Shown here in pieces: positions 19,329 to 28,448 of a stretch of DNA of 64,000 nucleotides. Origin of the DNA: an uncultured Bacilli bacterium (GTDB lineage: Bacteria; Bacillota_I; Bacilli_A; RF39; UBA660). Location of the stretch: assembly GCA_934098525.1 (NCBI GenBank), contig CAKONZ010000002.1, forward strand, positions 88,193 to 152,192, in the 5' to 3' direction. Under the pieces are notes generated by a model. That model made no database searches. It saw nothing but the letters and a program-made list of their open reading frames with translations, and was not told where the DNA came from. The first letter of the stretch is position 1, and each line of letters starts with the position of its first letter. The position numbers were made by a program, and so were the translations under genes.

Positions 19329-19345
19329 TACAATTATTTATCTTT
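19311..19345 (-). terminator. Terminator/attenuator after the pilin gene
   Basis: Minus-strand AAAGATAAATAA (19334-19345) pairs with TTATTTGTCTTT (19314-19325; one G-T pair), followed by nine T. It would let pilin mRNA accumulate over the rest of the operon. Confidence 0.65.
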
Positions 19346-19354
19346 TTAAACTAA

Positions 19355-19696
19355 CTATTTTACAATGCCATTGTCACATTGGGCATTATTAGGATTAGTT
19401 GCACAAGTCCAACATAAATCAGAATCAAAATTTTTACCTACTAATCCAAATGCAGCTTGAACAATTGTAACAACAAAGAAAATTACTACACCATAAATTA
19501 ATCTTTTGATTAACATCTTTTGAGCAGCCTTGATTTCCTTATCTTCACCAGCCATAACAGCTTTACCTAAATCAATCATAGCCATTAAAACTATAATAAT
19601 TGGAATAGCTATTTTTAAAATATTAATTACTAAACCTATTAATTTCCATATTGCAACTGTATCTTTACAAAAAGTAGCAGCATCTAACATATACAT
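19355..19696 (-). CDS. VirB2-like pilin/TrbC-family small membrane protein
   Basis: About 113 residues with two hydrophobic helices (IIGLVINILKIAIPIIIVLM and VVIFFVVTIVQAAFGLV regions) separated by a charged loop (GKAVMAGEDKEIKAAQKML), the layout of the VirB2/TrbC pilin family of Gram-positive type IV systems. Cysteines lie at both ends (CKD; CWTC; C near the end). Three ATGs lie in a row. I chose 19696 because the GAGAGG site is 8 bases away, while 19702 is too close. A perfect consensus promoter drives it. Confidence 0.78.
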   Translation of the reverse strand: MYMLDAATFCKDTVAIWKLIGLVINILKIAIPIIIVLMAMIDLGKAVMAGEDKEIKAAQKMLIKRLIYGVVIFFVVTIVQAAFGLVGKNFDSDLCWTCATNPNNAQCDNGIVK

Positions 19697-19721
19697 ATAC
19701 ATAACCTCTCTCTCTACAACA

Positions 19722-19750
19722 ATTATAAAATAGATAAATATTATTGTCAA
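19722..19750 (-). promoter_or_regulatory. Perfect consensus promoter of the pilin gene
   Basis: Minus-strand TTGACA (19745-19750), 17-base spacer and TATAAT (19722-19727): both hexamers match the sigma-A consensus exactly, followed by GAGAGAGAGG before the ATGs. Confidence 0.85.
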
Positions 19751-19779
19751 CAATTTATTTTTACATAAACTTAAGTTTA

Positions 19780-20769
19780 CTACATATTACTTCTTCTAAT
19801 CAATTTTTTTATTTCTTCTTTTAAACGATTTCCATCACTTATAGCACCATTATATGATCCAGTATAATCAGAATCAGAATCATAAACGCCATCAAATGGT
19901 CCAGCAAATCTAACTCCATTAAATTTACAATTTGACAAATCTTTATTATATATTGTTTGTGGATTTATAACTACTCCTATTGCTCCAGTAAAATCAGTAT
20001 TACAAATTTTTGTTGCATCAAAAGGTCCAACAAATTTAACACCACGGAAATTACAATAGCTTAAATCTCTATTGTATACTGTTTGCGGATTTATAACTGC
20101 TCCAATTGAATTTGAAAATTTAGAACCAGAAATTTTAACTCCGTGAAATTGTCCACTGAACTTAACATTACCGAAATTACAATTTGACAAATCTTTAAAA
20201 TTGATTTTTTGTGGATTTATAACTGCCCCTCTTGAACCTGAAAAATCACAGTTTTCAACTCTAACGTAGCCAAACGAACCAATAAATTCAACTCCAGAAA
20301 ATTTACATTCAGATAAGCAATGACTTTTAATATCAAATGGAGCAATTCTAGCACCAACCGATCCTGTAAAATCAGAATTATCAATTCTTACATCATTAAA
20401 TGATCCAATAAATCTAACTCCGGAAAATTTACAATGACTTAAATCTTTTTCTATTATTGTTTGTGGATTGATAGTTATTCCCTTAGTACCAGAAAAATCA
20501 ACACCACGTTTTTCATAAAATGAATGACATCTAAATAATGAAAAATCTATACCTGTAAAATCAATTTTATTTAAAAATGGTTTTATCTCCTCACAAAACT
20601 CTTTATATTGACTATCTCTACCAACATTTTTATAATCAAAAATAAGCCTATATAGTGATCCACTTCCAATATTTAATTTATTTATTTGAACTCTTTTTCC
20701 TTCTTCTAAGTTTTTTAATTCTTCTATAAATATTTTTCTTGTTTTTTCAATTATGTCTTGACTAATCAT
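19780..20769 (-). CDS. Pentapeptide-like repeat protein
   Basis: 329 residues. After an N-terminal ~90-residue helical part there are about five repeats of roughly 40 residues (about 92-310). Each combines a pentapeptide-type stretch (CKFSGVRF, CDFSGSRG) with GAVINPQTIYNKDLSNC. This should form a right-handed beta-helix with inserted turns. No signal peptide or membrane segment is present, so it is probably cytoplasmic. The function is unknown; some pentapeptide proteins mimic DNA, but that cannot be claimed here. It reads towards the secretion operon. A 12-base inverted repeat lies directly before its AGGAGGGG site. Confidence 0.7.
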   Translation of the reverse strand: MISQDIIEKTRKIFIEELKNLEEGKRVQINKLNIGSGSLYRLIFDYKNVGRDSQYKEFCEEIKPFLNKIDFTGIDFSLFRCHSFYEKRGVDFSGTKGITINPQTIIEKDLSHCKFSGVRFIGSFNDVRIDNSDFTGSVGARIAPFDIKSHCLSECKFSGVEFIGSFGYVRVENCDFSGSRGAVINPQKINFKDLSNCNFGNVKFSGQFHGVKISGSKFSNSIGAVINPQTVYNRDLSYCNFRGVKFVGPFDATKICNTDFTGAIGVVINPQTIYNKDLSNCKFNGVRFAGPFDGVYDSDSDYTGSYNGAISDGNRLKEEIKKLIRRSNM

Positions 20770-20785
20770 AATTCCCCTCCTAATT

Positions 20786-20815
20786 AATTGGTTATTTTAC
20801 CATAAATAACCAATT
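20786..20815. promoter_or_regulatory. 12-bp perfect inverted repeat before the repeat-protein gene
   Basis: Arms AATTGGTTATTT (20786-20797) and AAATAACCAATT (20804-20815) with a 6-base loop. In the minus-strand mRNA the hairpin ends 4 bases before AGGAGGGG, so it could be an operator or an RNA hairpin controlling translation. Confidence 0.5.
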
Positions 20816-20893
20816 TTGTAAATATTACTGTTAAATTTATTATTTATATTTTATATTTATAAAATTTATGATATTATAACAAAGAGGTGAACA

Positions 20894-21316
20894 ATGAAAA
20901 ATAAATTTATAGTTATTATAATTACTATAATTGTCATATTAGGTGGTATTGTATTAATATTTGGTAATGATTCTGATAAATACCTACAAGAAATAACTTA
21001 TAAAAAACTAGAAGAAAAAATAAAAAGTAATGAGTCATTTCCTTTGCTTATAATGTCATCACAATGTATTCATTGTCAATCCTTCGATCCAAAATATAAA
21101 AGTGTACTAAATAAATACGAAGTAACATCATATTATATTAATTTAACAACTTTAACAAAAGCTGAAAAAACTTCTTTATATGAATTAACACAATATGAAG
21201 GAACTCCAACAGTAGTATTCTTTAAAAATGGTAGTATGACAAAAACTACAATCGAAGGAGATAAAGATAAAGAAGTAATTATAAGTAAATTAAAATCTTC
21301 AGGATTTATAAAATAA
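20894..21316 (+). CDS. Membrane-anchored thioredoxin-like protein
   Basis: 140 residues with an N-terminal hydrophobic anchor (about 5-23) and an extracytoplasmic thioredoxin fold carrying a CIHC active site (SSQCIHCQSF, about residues 57-66), and the cis-proline in EGTPTVVFF. It probably acts as a thiol-disulfide oxidoreductase outside the membrane. The Cys-rich adhesin and pilins encoded nearby are possible clients, which is inference. A GAGGTG site precedes the start and a strong hairpin follows. Confidence 0.85.
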   Translation: MKNKFIVIIITIIVILGGIVLIFGNDSDKYLQEITYKKLEEKIKSNESFPLLIMSSQCIHCQSFDPKYKSVLNKYEVTSYYINLTTLTKAEKTSLYELTQYEGTPTVVFFKNGSMTKTTIEGDKDKEVIISKLKSSGFIK

Positions 21317-21348
21317 AAAATATTTAGCATTCACGCTAAATATTTTTT
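21315..21348. terminator. Bidirectional terminator
   Basis: Arms AAAAAATATTTAGC (21315-21328) and GCTAAATATTTTTT (21335-21348) around a 6-base loop, shared by the convergent thioredoxin-like and surface-protein genes. Confidence 0.85.
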
Positions 21349-21350
21349 AT

Positions 21351-23600
21351 TTACTCATTATTTTTTTCTTTTTCTTTATCTTTTTTTAATAACTCTTCTT
21401 TTAAAAATTCTTCATCTTCATTTTTATTCAAGAAATAAATTATTAATGTACCAAGTAGTACTATAATTATTACCTTTATAATACTACCCCAAATTATTTC
21501 ATCTTTTTTAACTTCTTCTTTACTAATATCACTAACTACAATATCATCTTTTTTCAAAGTATCATCAGTATCTATATTATCTGTATCATCAATTATATTA
21601 TTAGTTTTAATAATTTTATTATCATCATTATTTTTATTATCATTTTTAACTTCTTTTTCTATTAAATCAAACGCTAATAAATCATCTATATTATTTACAG
21701 TATAAACACTACCATTTAAATTAACTTCAATATTATCTTTATTAGGTAATCTTTTAAAAGTTAATTTTACAAGTAAAGTATTATTAGAAAATTCACCATA
21801 TCCTAATAATTTCAAAGTATTATTTTCATTAACTAAATAAATATTTTTATCTGTTTCATAAGAAACATAATCTATATTAGAAAAATTCAAATTAAACTTA
21901 ATACCATTAACAACTCCTAAAGTATCTAAATATACTTCATAGTAAACATAATTTTCATCATAAGTTTTAACAATTCTATAACTAGCATTTTCAATTTCAT
22001 CTCCTAAAGTAATTAAATTTAAAATACTAGCAAGTTTAACAACATCTAAGGTATCTACTTTCTTATCATTATTTATATCTAATAAATAAGTATTATCTAA
22101 ATCATTATTATTAATTTTATCAATCAATAAACTTAAATCCTCTTCATCAAGAATACCATTATTATTAATATCCCCATTTATTAATATCTTAAATACATAT
22201 CCATTATCAACAGTAATAGTATTATTACTATAATCAATACTAAAATTAATATATTGATCATTCAAATTCTTTACAAATAAATTATTATCTAAGTCATTTA
22301 TATTATTTAAAACATTATATAAAATAATATTCTTTTCATTACTACCAATATAATAATTAGATTCATCTAATAAACCAATTTGAATATTATTAATCATTAC
22401 ATCATAAATACTTTTTCTAATATCATCATCTAAATTATCCAAAGCTGTTAATTTTTCTAATAATTTAATCATTTCATAACTATTATCATTAGAAATAATA
22501 TTACGTATAATATCATAAACTTTTTCACTACTATAAATATTATAATAATTATTCAAATCAACTAAATAATTATTAACAGCATCACTATCACTAGGTTTTC
22601 TTTCTAAATAATTATTAATATCATTCATCAATATATTATAAGTATCATCAAAACCAATCAATTTAATATAATTATCAATTAAATCTTGATCAATACTAAT
22701 ACTATTTTTAACTAAATTATCTACATTTTCATAATCATTTTTTAAACTATCAATTCTATTTAATAAATTATTATTACTCAAATTTGAATTATTATTATAA
22801 AAACTATTTTCTACTTCAGTTAATCTACTATTAAAATCACTAATATTATTATTAATAGTTAAAGTATCTAATACTTCAATAGATAAAATATAATTTTTTA
22901 TATCACTTTTTATATTTTCTAATAAATCATAAACATTACTATCATTAATAGTCATATTAGGAACATTTCCTAAACTAATTTCATTATTATAATAATTATC
23001 AACATCATTTTTTAAATTATCTACATCACCAATAATACTATTAAATGTATTAATATAATTATTATAAATACCAACTAATTCATTAATCTTATCATCAACA
23101 TTTATATAATCAGATATTAATACATCATTATCATGAAATATATTATTAATAATTAAATTAATAATATTATCCTCACCTAATGTAGATATTATATTAGGAT
23201 CAATAGCATCATAATCATAATTATTAATTATTAAATCTTCTGTCAAACCCAAAGAATTATAATTATTTATTAATAAAGTATTATTAGAATTTAATATAAG
23301 TCTAGTCAAATTAATAGTGTTATTATTATATACTAATGTTGCATGATTAGTATTAATATCACTAACATTTTTATAAATAGTATCAACTGCAACTTTATAT
23401 GCCACACTATCTATATAATTTTGACTACCTTTCTTTTCTAAAATATCATTATTAATATTTACTATTTTACTATCAAAATCAGCAAAATAATTTGTAAATT
23501 GTGTACTAACAGCATTAACCATCATTACTATAGGCATAAAAAAATTACATACCAAAATCAGTAATGTAAATAATGCTATATGTCTTAAACTTTTCTTCAT
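21351..23600 (-). CDS. Large membrane-anchored surface protein with dockerin- and cohesin-like parts
   Basis: About 749 residues. Signal peptide (MKKSLRHIALFTLLIL), then a very Asn/Asp/Ile-rich helical region (~430 residues). Next come two calcium-loop motifs like a type I dockerin (DINNNGILDEEDL and DINNDKKVDTLDV), a beta-rich segment resembling a cohesin domain (VYYEVYLDTLGVVNGIKFNL), an acidic spacer, and a C-terminal membrane helix with a charged tail. The start at 23600 has GGGGAGGA; the longer reading frame upstream lacks a site. Having a dockerin next to a cohesin-like fold in one anchored protein suggests a self-docking or scaffold-like wall protein. Domain calls are by eye. Confidence 0.7.
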   Translation of the reverse strand: MKKSLRHIALFTLLILVCNFFMPIVMMVNAVSTQFTNYFADFDSKIVNINNDILEKKGSQNYIDSVAYKVAVDTIYKNVSDINTNHATLVYNNNTINLTRLILNSNNTLLINNYNSLGLTEDLIINNYDYDAIDPNIISTLGEDNIINLIINNIFHDNDVLISDYINVDDKINELVGIYNNYINTFNSIIGDVDNLKNDVDNYYNNEISLGNVPNMTINDSNVYDLLENIKSDIKNYILSIEVLDTLTINNNISDFNSRLTEVENSFYNNNSNLSNNNLLNRIDSLKNDYENVDNLVKNSISIDQDLIDNYIKLIGFDDTYNILMNDINNYLERKPSDSDAVNNYLVDLNNYYNIYSSEKVYDIIRNIISNDNSYEMIKLLEKLTALDNLDDDIRKSIYDVMINNIQIGLLDESNYYIGSNEKNIILYNVLNNINDLDNNLFVKNLNDQYINFSIDYSNNTITVDNGYVFKILINGDINNNGILDEEDLSLLIDKINNNDLDNTYLLDINNDKKVDTLDVVKLASILNLITLGDEIENASYRIVKTYDENYVYYEVYLDTLGVVNGIKFNLNFSNIDYVSYETDKNIYLVNENNTLKLLGYGEFSNNTLLVKLTFKRLPNKDNIEVNLNGSVYTVNNIDDLLAFDLIEKEVKNDNKNNDDNKIIKTNNIIDDTDNIDTDDTLKKDDIVVSDISKEEVKKDEIIWGSIIKVIIIVLLGTLIIYFLNKNEDEEFLKEELLKKDKEKEKNNE

Positions 23601-23688
23601 ACAAAATTCCTCCCCTATATTATGTATTTCTATTTTGTACAATATAAGTATAAAACACATTTCACATACATTTCAAGCATTTTTACAA

Positions 23689-24942
23689 TTATTCTATTAT
23701 TTCTATAATTATTGGTTTATCATTTTTTTTAAACAAAGATATATTAAATGCTTTTCTCAAATAATCATTATCTATTTTTTTATTGCCATAACATGTACAA
23801 AGTACATCACCTTTTCTTACATAATCTCCAACGTTTTTATTTAAAATAATTCCCGCATTATAATCAATCTTATCATCTTTTTTAACTCTTCCTGCTCCTA
23901 AATTCATTGAAGAAACTCCAATAATATATGAATCAATACTATTTAAATAACCATTTTTACAAGAAACAACTTCATAACCATCAGAAACATTAATATTAAG
24001 ACTACCACCTTGGTATTTAACAAATTCAACAAACTTTTTATATGCATCACCACTTTGTAATGCTTTAACAACCATATAATGACTCTCTTCATAACAAATA
24101 TCATAATACATCTCAACCAACTTACTAGCCATATTTAAACATAGAAGCGATAAATTATTCGAACACTTATTTTGTAATACATCTATAACTTCCATAATTT
24201 CTATACTATTACCTATATTATTACCTAAAGGATTGTCCATTCTTGTTAACATACAAACAACTTTTCTATCATATTTTTTTCCTATTTTTATCATTAAATG
24301 AGATAACTTTCTAGCATCTTTTATATTATCTATTAAAGCCCCTTTTCCTACCTTCACATCTATTAATATCTTTTTAGCCCCACTTGCTATTTTTTTACTC
24401 ATTATACTAACAGCAATCAAAGGTATAGACTTAACTGTATTAGTAACATCTCTTAAAGCATAAACTTTCTTATCCATAGGGCATAAATTAGCAGTCTGAC
24501 TAGAAATAGCCATATTTATATCATTAACTTCTTTTAAAAATACTTTTTCATCTAAATTAACTTTAACCCCAATACTCTCAAGCTTATCAATAGTACCACC
24601 AGTATATCCTAAAGCTCTACCACTCATTTTTGCTATCTTAACACCACAACTAGCAATAATTGGTGCAACAATTAAAGTAGTTTTATCACCAACACCTCCT
24701 GTAGAATGTTTATCAACATAATCAAATGAAAAATTCAATCTATCACCACTATTTATAAAAAGATCAGTTAAAAAATAAATTTCTTCATCAGTCATACCAT
24801 ATTTACAAATCGCTCTAAGTATAATAGTCATATCATCATCACTAATTTTTTCATTAAGATAAGAATTAAAGACATATCCTATTTCTTCAAGAGATTTTTT
24901 TTGATTATTATTAAATTTATCTATAATATTATCTATATTCAT
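23689..24942 (-). CDS. pdp: Pyrimidine-nucleoside phosphorylase
   Basis: Cleaves thymidine, uridine or deoxyuridine with phosphate in nucleoside salvage. The family signature SGRALGYTGGTIDKLE (about residues 108-123) and the KHSTGGVGDKT phosphate-binding segment are intact, and the 417-residue length is normal. Start at 24942 with GGAGG 6 bases upstream. Whether it prefers thymidine (deoA) or both nucleosides (pdp) cannot be decided by eye; Gram-positive members are usually the dual-specificity type. Confidence 0.93.
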   Translation of the reverse strand: MNIDNIIDKFNNNQKKSLEEIGYVFNSYLNEKISDDDMTIILRAICKYGMTDEEIYFLTDLFINSGDRLNFSFDYVDKHSTGGVGDKTTLIVAPIIASCGVKIAKMSGRALGYTGGTIDKLESIGVKVNLDEKVFLKEVNDINMAISSQTANLCPMDKKVYALRDVTNTVKSIPLIAVSIMSKKIASGAKKILIDVKVGKGALIDNIKDARKLSHLMIKIGKKYDRKVVCMLTRMDNPLGNNIGNSIEIMEVIDVLQNKCSNNLSLLCLNMASKLVEMYYDICYEESHYMVVKALQSGDAYKKFVEFVKYQGGSLNINVSDGYEVVSCKNGYLNSIDSYIIGVSSMNLGAGRVKKDDKIDYNAGIILNKNVGDYVRKGDVLCTCYGNKKIDNDYLRKAFNISLFKKNDKPIIIEIIE

Positions 24943-24981
24943 TCTACATCCTCCAATATAATTATAATGCAAAAAAAAGAA

Positions 24982-25332
24982 CTAAAACAAGTTCTTTTCT
25001 ATTCTATCCATAATTCTTTTTGGATTTTCTAATAATTTATCATATAACGCTGGATGAAGTCTTAATTCTTTTATAACTTCTATCTCTTCATTAACCATCA
25101 TCATACCATATTTTTCATCATCACTAGAAACAACATATTGATCATTTCCAATTAAATACTCAAGTGGAGTATTTAATATTTTAGATAATTGAATCAAATT
25201 CTTAGAACTAGGTTTCTTAGTTTCTCTCTCCCAATGAGAAACACTAACTTTTGATACATTAAGTAAATTACCTAACTCTTCTTGAGACATATTATTTTCA
25301 AGTCTTTTCTCACGAATTCTCTTTCCAAGCAT
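24982..25332 (-). CDS. XRE-family helix-turn-helix regulator
   Basis: 116 residues. The N-terminal Cro/CI-type HTH (about 1-60: RIREKRLENNMSQEELGNLL, NVSKVSVSHWERETKKPS) is clear. The C-terminal half is helical and of unknown type. A palindromic candidate operator overlaps its own promoter region, so autoregulation is likely. It reads towards the nucleoside phosphorylase gene 40 bases downstream, which could be a target. Confidence 0.88.
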   Translation of the reverse strand: MLGKRIREKRLENNMSQEELGNLLNVSKVSVSHWERETKKPSSKNLIQLSKILNTPLEYLIGNDQYVVSSDDEKYGMMMVNEEIEVIKELRLHPALYDKLLENPKRIMDRIEKNLF

Positions 25333-25356
25333 ATAACACCTCCATAATATATCTCA

Positions 25357-25394
25357 ATTATAGGAAATTAAAACGCAAAATATGTCGTTTTTAA
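25357..25394 (-). promoter_or_regulatory. Promoter and candidate operator of the XRE gene
   Basis: Minus-strand TATAAT at 25357-25362. An inverted repeat TTAAAACG (25368-25375) / CGTTTTTAA (25386-25394) covers the -35 region, well placed for repression by an XRE protein. Confidence 0.45.
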
Positions 25395-25418
25395 CCAAAA
25401 GTTATATGCATTTATATT

Positions 25419-26363
25419 TTAATGACTATGTCCACTATGACAATTATTACCTAAACCATTACAAAAATAATCTTCACATTTACCATCTTCCACTTCAATA
25501 GTAACATGATTAATATTTAATTTTTTAAAATCATCTTTGATTTTATCCTTTATATTTTTAACATTACAATTCTTATCAACTATAACATGCATAGTAGCAC
25601 AATTACTTATTCCATCAATACTCCATATATGTACATGATGAATATCTTTTATACCCTCTATTTTTAACAAATCACTTTTTATTTCATCAACATTATAATC
25701 ATCAGGTATCTTTTCTAAAAACAAATCCCCTATTTCTTTTAAATTTTTTAGACTTTCATAAAGTAAAAATAACGCAACACCAATAGACATTAAAGAATCA
25801 ATAATAACAAAACCTGTAAACTTAATAACTATTGAACCTATTAAAACAACAACCCATCCTAATACATCCTCTAACATATGTAAATTTACAGATTTTTGAT
25901 TTAATGAATCACCATCTCTAGTAAAATAAACAGCCAAGAAATTAATAACAGTTCCAATTACTGCAAAAACAATTAAACCATCATAGTTCAAATCAACTGG
26001 ATTTATAATTCTTTTAATAGCATTATAAATAACAAAAACAGAACCAGTTATCAATATAACAGTGGTAATAAAAGCTCCTAAAACAGAATATCTTACATAT
26101 CCGTAAGTATACTTATTATCAGGTTTTCTTTTACTTATTTTTTCTAAAAAATAAGAAATTCCAATACTTATAGCATCACCTAAATCATGAATTGAATCAC
26201 TAATTATTGCAACACTATTAGTAAAAAATCCCCCTATTAACTCAAATACTGAAAAAAACAAATTCAATATAAAAGCAAATAATATTTTTTTATCACTTCC
26301 ATAGTTATGATTATGACTATGTTTATGATTATGATTATGATTATGTTTATGTTTATTATCCAT
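25419..26363 (-). CDS. Cation diffusion facilitator (zinc-type exporter)
   Basis: Exports divalent metal, probably Zn2+, in exchange for protons. The N-terminus is a string of His/Asn/Lys (residues 3-22). Six membrane helices follow with the HDLGD metal site in helix 2 (SDSIHDLGD) and HMLEDVLGW in helix 5. A C-terminal ferredoxin-like domain (IHHVHIWSIDG) ends in a Cys/His tail (HSGHSH). Start at 26363 with TGGAGG upstream. This is the CzcD/ZitB group; metal specificity is inferred from the HxxxD pair and His-rich tails. Confidence 0.92.
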   Translation of the reverse strand: MDNKHKHNHNHNHKHSHNHNYGSDKKILFAFILNLFFSVFELIGGFFTNSVAIISDSIHDLGDAISIGISYFLEKISKRKPDNKYTYGYVRYSVLGAFITTVILITGSVFVIYNAIKRIINPVDLNYDGLIVFAVIGTVINFLAVYFTRDGDSLNQKSVNLHMLEDVLGWVVVLIGSIVIKFTGFVIIDSLMSIGVALFLLYESLKNLKEIGDLFLEKIPDDYNVDEIKSDLLKIEGIKDIHHVHIWSIDGISNCATMHVIVDKNCNVKNIKDKIKDDFKKLNINHVTIEVEDGKCEDYFCNGLGNNCHSGHSH

Positions 26364-26423
26364 ATATATACCTCCATAATTATATATTTCAAACAAGACA
26401 ATTATACCACAAAAAAAGAATAA

Positions 26424-28448
26424 TTACTTATCCTTTTCATGATTACACGCAGTACATTTTATACTTTTATCCTTTTCAACTAATACTCCACCACATTCAG
26501 GACATTTTTCCTCAATAGGTTTATCCCATGTAGCAAAATCACACTTCGGATAATTACTGCATCCATAAAATATTTTTCCTTTTCTAGTCTTTTTTTCAAC
26601 TACCATTCCATCACATTTAGGACATTTCATTATTTCTACAATCTTTTTCTCTTCTTTTTTTACATATTTACAATTAGGATAATTAGAACAAGCAACAAAT
26701 TCACCATATTTTCCTTTTCTAACAACCAAAGAACTATTACATAAAGGACACAATTCACCAGTTTCTTGAGGTGGTTCTTTTTCCATATTATCAAAAGCCT
26801 GTTGTACTAAAGGTGAAAACTCTTTATAAAATTTATCCAACATTTCATTCCAAACTTCTTTACCATCTGCTATTTTATCTAAATCTTCTTCCATATCTCT
26901 AGTATATTCTACATTTATTAAATTACTAAAAAACTCCTGTAATTTTCTAGTTGTTAAAATACCAATTTCAGTAGGTTTGAATTTTTTATCTTCTAATAAA
27001 ACATACTTTCTTTCCTTTAAAGTATCAATTATTTTAACATATGTAGAAGGTCTACCAATACCAAGTTCTTCTAATTCTTTTATTAACTTAGCTTCAGTAT
27101 ATCTTGGTTTAGGTTTAGTAAAATGTTCTTCTTCTTTAATATCATTAGCGCAAAATTCATCATTAATATTTAAATCAGGTAAAATTTTATCTTCATTATC
27201 TTCATAATGCTTATAAATTTTTAAATAACCATCAAATAATACAATAGAACCAGTTGTTTTGAATTGATAATTATTATTATCTAAAATAACTGTAGTTTGT
27301 TTTTGTTTAGCATCCGCAAAAAGTGAAGCCAAAGCTCTAATATATATTAAATTATATAATTTATATTCATCATCAGTTAAAAACTCTTTAACACTTTCAG
27401 GTGTTCTATAAACACTAGTAGGTCTAATACCTTCATGAGCATCTTGTACATTATCCTTCTTTTTTGTTTGTTTAACATAACCAACATATTCTTTACCATA
27501 AGTATCATTTATATACTTATAAGAATCCTTTATAAATTCATCAGATAATCTGATAGAATCAGTTCTCATATATGTAATAAGACCTGTAGTCTCATCTTTT
27601 AAAGTAACACCTTCATATAATTTTTGTGCCAAAGACATAGTTTTCTTTCCAGAAAAACCTAACTTATTAGAAGCATCTTGTTGTAAAGTTGAAGTAGTAT
27701 ATGGAGGTTTAGCCTTTCTGGACTTATCCTTTTTTATAACATCCTCAACTTTAAAAGATGAGCCCAAATTATTTAAAATTTGTTCAGCCTCTTTTTTAGT
27801 TTTAATTTCTATATCTTTATGATCATAATTATATAATAAAGCATCAAACAAATCAAAATAAGCAGTAATAGTATGATATTCTTCTGGTATAAAACTATTT
27901 ATTTCATCTTCTCTATCAACAATTAGTTTTAAAGCAACACTTTGTACTCTACCAGCAGATTTTCCTCCTGTTTTAGACTGCATCAATTTAGATAATCTAA
28001 ATCCTATAATACGATCTAAAATTCTTCTAGTTTCTTGTGATTTAACTAAATCATCATCTATTTTTCTAGGTTTTGTAAAAGCTTCAAGTACTTTAGGCTT
28101 AGTAATTTCATTAAAAACAACTCTCTCATATTTATCATCTTTCAATCCCAAAGCATCTTTTAAATGCCATGCAATAGCTTCTCCTTCACGATCCGGATCG
28201 GAAGCAAGAAAGACTTTATTAGATTCTTTAGCTTGTTTTTTCAAATCATTAATTACTTTTTTCTTTCCAGGTATAGCCTCATACGTAGGAGTAAATCCAT
28301 TATCAACATCAACGCCAAAACCATACTTACCTGTTGTAGACAAATCTCTAATATGTCCCTTTGAAGATGTAACAACATAATCATTACCTAAATATTTCTC
28401 TATTGTTTTACTTTTACTAGGAGATTCCACTATTACTAAATTTTTCAT
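26424..28448 (-). CDS. topA: DNA topoisomerase I
   Basis: Type IA topoisomerase that relaxes negative supercoils. Toprim motif VESPSKSKTIEKYLG at the N-terminus and DPDREGEAIAWHL follow the family. The active-site tyrosine is in LITYMRTDS (about residue 296). Three C-terminal C4 zinc ribbons are present (CPLC..C, CPKC..C, CPEC..C). The length of 674 is typical of Firmicutes TopA. It commonly lies near rnhB/rbgA, as here. Confidence 0.97.
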   Translation of the reverse strand: MKNLVIVESPSKSKTIEKYLGNDYVVTSSKGHIRDLSTTGKYGFGVDVDNGFTPTYEAIPGKKKVINDLKKQAKESNKVFLASDPDREGEAIAWHLKDALGLKDDKYERVVFNEITKPKVLEAFTKPRKIDDDLVKSQETRRILDRIIGFRLSKLMQSKTGGKSAGRVQSVALKLIVDREDEINSFIPEEYHTITAYFDLFDALLYNYDHKDIEIKTKKEAEQILNNLGSSFKVEDVIKKDKSRKAKPPYTTSTLQQDASNKLGFSGKKTMSLAQKLYEGVTLKDETTGLITYMRTDSIRLSDEFIKDSYKYINDTYGKEYVGYVKQTKKKDNVQDAHEGIRPTSVYRTPESVKEFLTDDEYKLYNLIYIRALASLFADAKQKQTTVILDNNNYQFKTTGSIVLFDGYLKIYKHYEDNEDKILPDLNINDEFCANDIKEEEHFTKPKPRYTEAKLIKELEELGIGRPSTYVKIIDTLKERKYVLLEDKKFKPTEIGILTTRKLQEFFSNLINVEYTRDMEEDLDKIADGKEVWNEMLDKFYKEFSPLVQQAFDNMEKEPPQETGELCPLCNSSLVVRKGKYGEFVACSNYPNCKYVKKEEKKIVEIMKCPKCDGMVVEKKTRKGKIFYGCSNYPKCDFATWDKPIEEKCPECGGVLVEKDKSIKCTACNHEKDK

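Noticed and set aside
11817..19753. Calling the secretion operon an integrative conjugative element
   Set aside because: No relaxase, integrase or flanking att repeat was found; housekeeping genes abut both sides.
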